Shown here: piece by piece, positions 51,287 to 54,964 of the stretch
Numbering within the stretch: the first letter of the stretch is position 1
Layout of the letters: each line of letters begins with the position of its first letter
Origin: Acidimicrobiales bacterium
GTDB taxonomy: Bacteria > Actinomycetota > Acidimicrobiia > Acidimicrobiales > RAAP-2
Direction of reading: 5' to 3'
DNA length: 54,964 bases
NCBI GenBank assembly: GCA_017883065.1
Contig: JADGOG010000003.1
Span: 1-54,964 of the forward strand
Notes under the pieces: model-generated
The model's database searches: none
What the model was told of the DNA's origin: nothing
The model's input: the letters and a program-made list of their open reading frames with translations, nothing else
Position numbers and translations under genes: made by a program

Positions 51287-52347
51287 GTGACACTCTCGAC
51301 GTCGATGGCCTGGTTGAACAGGCCAGGGCGGCGGTGGCCGCTGCCACGACCACGGAGGAGATCCGCGAGGTGATCGCCTCGGTCGCGGGCAAGAAGTCAC
51401 CCATCGCCCAGGCCGGCCGGAGCCTCGGCGGACTCGAGCCCGACGCCCGAAAGGAGTTGGGCCAGAAGCTCCACGCCGCTCGGGCCGTCATCGAACAGTT
51501 GGTCGAGGAGCGCCGATCCCAGATCTCCGCCGAAGAGCTGGCGCGCGACATGGAGGCCGGCCGGATCGACCTGACCGAGTTCATCGAAGGGTCGATCCCC
51601 GCACCGGCGACCCGCGGCCACCTTCATCTGGTCACCCAGACCCGTGATGCCTTGGAGGATGTCTTCGTCGGCATGGGGTTCGAGGTGGCCGAGGGCCCCG
51701 AAATCGAGACCGACTGGTTCAACTTCGGCGCACTCAACATCCCTCCGGCCCACCCGGCCCGCGGGATGTGGGACACCTTCTATCTCGACCTCGGCGCCCC
51801 GGAGAGCACGCTGTTGCGCACCCACACCTCTCCGGTGCAGATCCACCTGATGGAGGAAGCCGTGAGCAGCGGTGGCCTCCCGATCCATGCAGTGATGCCG
51901 GGGCGGTGCTACCGCCGGGACACGCCCGACGCCCGCCACCTACCGGTCTTCCACCAGATCGAGGGTCTGGTGGTCGACAAGGGAATCACCTTCGCCGACC
52001 TGGCCGGCACCATCGAGGTGTTCACCAGCGCCTACTTCGGCCCGGACATCCACTCCCGGCTCCGACCGGCCTACTTCCCGTTCACCGAGCCGTCCGCCGA
52101 GTTCGAGGTGACCTGCACGATCTGCCATGGCGAGGGATGCCGGACCTGTTCCCAGACCGGTTGGATCGAGCTGGGTGGCTGCGGCATGGTGGATCCCGCC
52201 GTGTTCGGCGCCGTCGGTATCGACCCGGACCAATGGACCGGATTCGCCTTCGGGTTCGGCATCGACCGGTGTGCACAGATGCGCCATCAGATCGCCGACA
52301 TGCGGGCCCTGATCGAGAACGACATCCGCTTCCTGCGGCAGTTCTGA
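51283..52347 (+). CDS. pheS: phenylalanyl-tRNA synthetase alpha subunit
   Basis: GFEVAEGPEIETDWFNFGALNIPPAHPARGMWDTFYL, LLRTHTSPVQI, GFGIDRCAQMRHQIADMRALIENDIRFL. Confidence 0.97.
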   Translation: MSDTLDVDGLVEQARAAVAAATTTEEIREVIASVAGKKSPIAQAGRSLGGLEPDARKELGQKLHAARAVIEQLVEERRSQISAEELARDMEAGRIDLTEFIEGSIPAPATRGHLHLVTQTRDALEDVFVGMGFEVAEGPEIETDWFNFGALNIPPAHPARGMWDTFYLDLGAPESTLLRTHTSPVQIHLMEEAVSSGGLPIHAVMPGRCYRRDTPDARHLPVFHQIEGLVVDKGITFADLAGTIEVFTSAYFGPDIHSRLRPAYFPFTEPSAEFEVTCTICHGEGCRTCSQTGWIELGGCGMVDPAVFGAVGIDPDQWTGFAFGFGIDRCAQMRHQIADMRALIENDIRFLRQF

Positions 52348-52371
52348 TGCGCGGGACCTGAGAGGAACGAC

Positions 52372-54945
52372 GTGCGAGTACCGCTTTCGTGGCTTCGAGA
52401 CTTCGCCCCCTTCACCGCTGAGCCGGCTGAATTGTCGGCGACTCTCGACGACCTCGGACTGGTGGTCGAAGAAGTGGAGCTGGTCGGTGAGGGGCTCGGC
52501 GACGTGGTCGTGGCCCGGGTCGACGAGATCGCCGCCATCGACGGTGCCGACCGGATCCGCAAGGTGGTGGTCGACGACGGGAGCAGATCGGTCGAAGTGG
52601 TCTGCGGCGCGTCGAACTTCGCCGTGGGGGATCTGGTCGCACTGGCGCCGGTGGGGGCGGTCCTCCCCGGCGGATTCGCCATCGGACGGCGGAAGATGAA
52701 GGGCGTGGCGTCAAACGGGATGCTCTGCTCCGGACGGGAGCTCGGCCTCACCGACGACCACGAGGGCATCCTCATCCTCAACGACGTCGAGGGCGCAGCG
52801 GTGGGGCGACTGTTGGTCGACGCGCTGGGCATCGAGCCCGACGTGGTCTTCGACGTGGCCGTCGAGGCCAATCGTCCCGATGCCTGGAGCATCGCCGGGG
52901 TGGCCCGGGACCTGGCGGCGCGGTTGGGTGTGCCCTTCTCGATTCCGGAGACGTCGGCTCTCGGAGGTGCTGTCGGCATCCCGGCAGGTGGCTCGAATGG
53001 CGTCGGTCCTGACCCGGTCGGTGGAGCCCCGATCGAGACGCTGGCGTCGATCCGGGTGGACGACCAGGAACTGTGCCCCAGGTTCACCGGCCGGGTGATC
53101 ACCGGGATCACCGTGGCGCCCTCGCCCCGGTGGCTGACCCGTCGGCTCACGCTGGCCGGCATGCGACCCATCAACAATGTGGTCGACGCCTCCAACTACG
53201 TCATGCTCGAACTGGGACAGCCGACCCATCCATACGACCTCGACCGCCTGGCGGGCCACGGTCTGGTCATCCGTCGTGCACGGCCGGATGAGACTCTCAC
53301 CACCCTGGACGGGGTGGTGCGCACCCTGGGTCGTCCCGGACCGGGCCTCGGGGACACCGGGCAGGACTGCCTGATCTGCGATGCCGAGGGAACGCCGGTG
53401 GCCATCGGCGGCGTGATGGGTGGCGCGTCATCGGAGATCGAGGCCACGTCGAGCCGGGTCCTCCTCGAGGCGGCCTACTTCGTCCCGATGGCCATCGCCC
53501 GCACGTCGAAGCGGCTCACCCTGCGCACCGAGGCCTCGGCCAGGTTCGAACGGGGGTGCGATCCGGCCGGCATCGATCGCGCCGCCACTCGCTTCTGCGA
53601 ACTGCTGGCCCTGACCGCCGGTGAGGCGATGTCGGTGGCCCCGGGAGTCATCGATGTCACCGGTGACGTCCCCACGCCTGTCGAGCTCACCGTTCGGCCG
53701 GCGAAGGTCAACGCCCTCCTCGGGTCGAGCTTCCCGGCATCCCAGATCGTCGATCTGCTCGCCCCGTTGGGCATCGGCGCCGCACCCGTCGACGCGTCGG
53801 ACGGCGGCGCACTTCGGGTGACCGTGCCTACCTTCCGGCCCGACATCCGCCCCGCCCCGATGGGAGAGGCGGACATCGCCGAGGAGGTGGCCCGGACCTA
53901 CGGGTACGCCCGTATCGCCAGGAGGACCCCCTCATGGCCGCAGCCCGGTCGCCTCACCACCTACCAGAAGGACCGCAGGCTGCTCCGAGAGGTGCTGTGC
54001 GGAATCGGTTCCACCGAGGCCTGGACCGAGGCGTTCGTCTCCGAGGCCGACCAGGGGTACTCCGGCGTGGAGCCGCCCTACATCGAGGTGACCAACCCGC
54101 TGGTCGAGTCGGAGCGGTTCCTCCGGTCTTCGATGATGCCCGGCCTGCTCCGTGCCCTTCGCTACAACGCCGAGCGTCGTCAGGGTGATCTCCGGCTGTT
54201 CGAGGTCGGATCCACCTTCCTCTATCCCGAGAGCCCCCCATCGGCCCCTGAGGTCGGTCCGCCGGGGGACACGTCGGAGCGTCTCACCGCGGTGTTCGCC
54301 GCCGAGGGCGACGACTCCTGGACGACCGTGTCCGCCTGGCACACCATCGCCGACGCATTGGGCATCGCCGAGTGGGCCATGGGTGACCGACCGCTGCTCG
54401 GCCACGTGGCCCGGGTGGTGCACCCGTTCCGTTCCGCGTCCATCCACAGCATCGTCAGTACGGAGCCGGACGAGAACGGGATCGCCGAGCAGGCCACACT
54501 CTTAGGCGTGGTGGGCGAACTCGATCCCACCCTCGTGGGTCTGTACGGTCTGCTCAACGCTGATGGCCGGCCCCGCCGTGTGGGATGGCTCGACCTCGAC
54601 ATCGCCACGCTGCTGGACCGGGACCTGGTCCCCCGACGATCCGAGGAGTCGCGGCCGATCAGCCGGTTCCCGTCATCGGACATCGATCTGGCCTTCGTGG
54701 TCGACGAGGGCATCCCCGCCGGCTCGGTCGAGCGCACCCTCCGGGTCGCCGGTGGGGACCTGCTCGAGGCCCTGGCGCTCTTCGACGTCTACCGGGGCCC
54801 ATCGGTGGCCGAGGGTTCCCGGAGCCTCGCCTTCCATCTGCGTTTCTGTGCACTGGATCGCACACTCACCGACGAGGAGATCAGCGACATCCGTGCCGCC
54901 TGCATCCGGTCGGTCGAGCAGAAGCACTCGGCCACCCTGCGCTGA
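52372..54945 (+). CDS. pheT: phenylalanyl-tRNA synthetase beta subunit
   Basis: MRVPLSWLRDFAPF, EMAP/tRNA-bind domain, B3/B4 and B5 domains, C-terminal FDX-ACB domain (SRFPSSDIDLAFVVDEGIPAGSVE). Confidence 0.97.
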   Translation: MRVPLSWLRDFAPFTAEPAELSATLDDLGLVVEEVELVGEGLGDVVVARVDEIAAIDGADRIRKVVVDDGSRSVEVVCGASNFAVGDLVALAPVGAVLPGGFAIGRRKMKGVASNGMLCSGRELGLTDDHEGILILNDVEGAAVGRLLVDALGIEPDVVFDVAVEANRPDAWSIAGVARDLAARLGVPFSIPETSALGGAVGIPAGGSNGVGPDPVGGAPIETLASIRVDDQELCPRFTGRVITGITVAPSPRWLTRRLTLAGMRPINNVVDASNYVMLELGQPTHPYDLDRLAGHGLVIRRARPDETLTTLDGVVRTLGRPGPGLGDTGQDCLICDAEGTPVAIGGVMGGASSEIEATSSRVLLEAAYFVPMAIARTSKRLTLRTEASARFERGCDPAGIDRAATRFCELLALTAGEAMSVAPGVIDVTGDVPTPVELTVRPAKVNALLGSSFPASQIVDLLAPLGIGAAPVDASDGGALRVTVPTFRPDIRPAPMGEADIAEEVARTYGYARIARRTPSWPQPGRLTTYQKDRRLLREVLCGIGSTEAWTEAFVSEADQGYSGVEPPYIEVTNPLVESERFLRSSMMPGLLRALRYNAERRQGDLRLFEVGSTFLYPESPPSAPEVGPPGDTSERLTAVFAAEGDDSWTTVSAWHTIADALGIAEWAMGDRPLLGHVARVVHPFRSASIHSIVSTEPDENGIAEQATLLGVVGELDPTLVGLYGLLNADGRPRRVGWLDLDIATLLDRDLVPRRSEESRPISRFPSSDIDLAFVVDEGIPAGSVERTLRVAGGDLLEALALFDVYRGPSVAEGSRSLAFHLRFCALDRTLTDEEISDIRAACIRSVEQKHSATLR

Positions 54946-54964
54946 CCGGCGCTCAGCCCGAGTG

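Overview
High-GC actinobacterial chromosome segment (gene order and family content resemble Acidimicrobiia; lineage is inference). Almost all of it is conserved housekeeping DNA: a menaquinone cluster (menE|menB-menA, menH|menD), LCP and carotenoid-oxygenase genes, tyrS, an Fe-S/NifU-like gene, prepilin peptidase-aroC-aroK-aroB-aroQ-pepQ-like-efp-nusB, a pyrR-pyrB-pyrC-carA-carB-pyrD-pyrF operon, an inserted minus-strand 5-oxoprolinase (pxpA/pxpBC) block, mihF-gmk-rpoZ-coaBC-metK-priA-def-fmt-rpe-ribD-ribBA-ribH-hisG, and infC-rpmI-rplT-trmH-like-pheS-pheT. I see no CRISPR array, rRNA, tRNA, transposon, phage or recognisable defence system, and no clear new multi-gene system. The most interesting signals are regulatory: (1) a TAnnnT box 6-8 nt upstream of many operon-head start codons, implying widespread leaderless transcripts, with three divergent gene pairs apparently sharing one symmetric 7-mer as a bidirectional -10 element; (2) infC apparently starting at an AUA codon after a structured leader; (3) a candidate switch-like RNA in the ribD-ribBA gap, where ribE is missing; (4) a PyrR-binding leader at pyrR; (5) a ~540 bp antisense overlap of two ORFs whose wobble positions coincide. 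All coordinates and structures were read by eye; no searches or folding programs were run.
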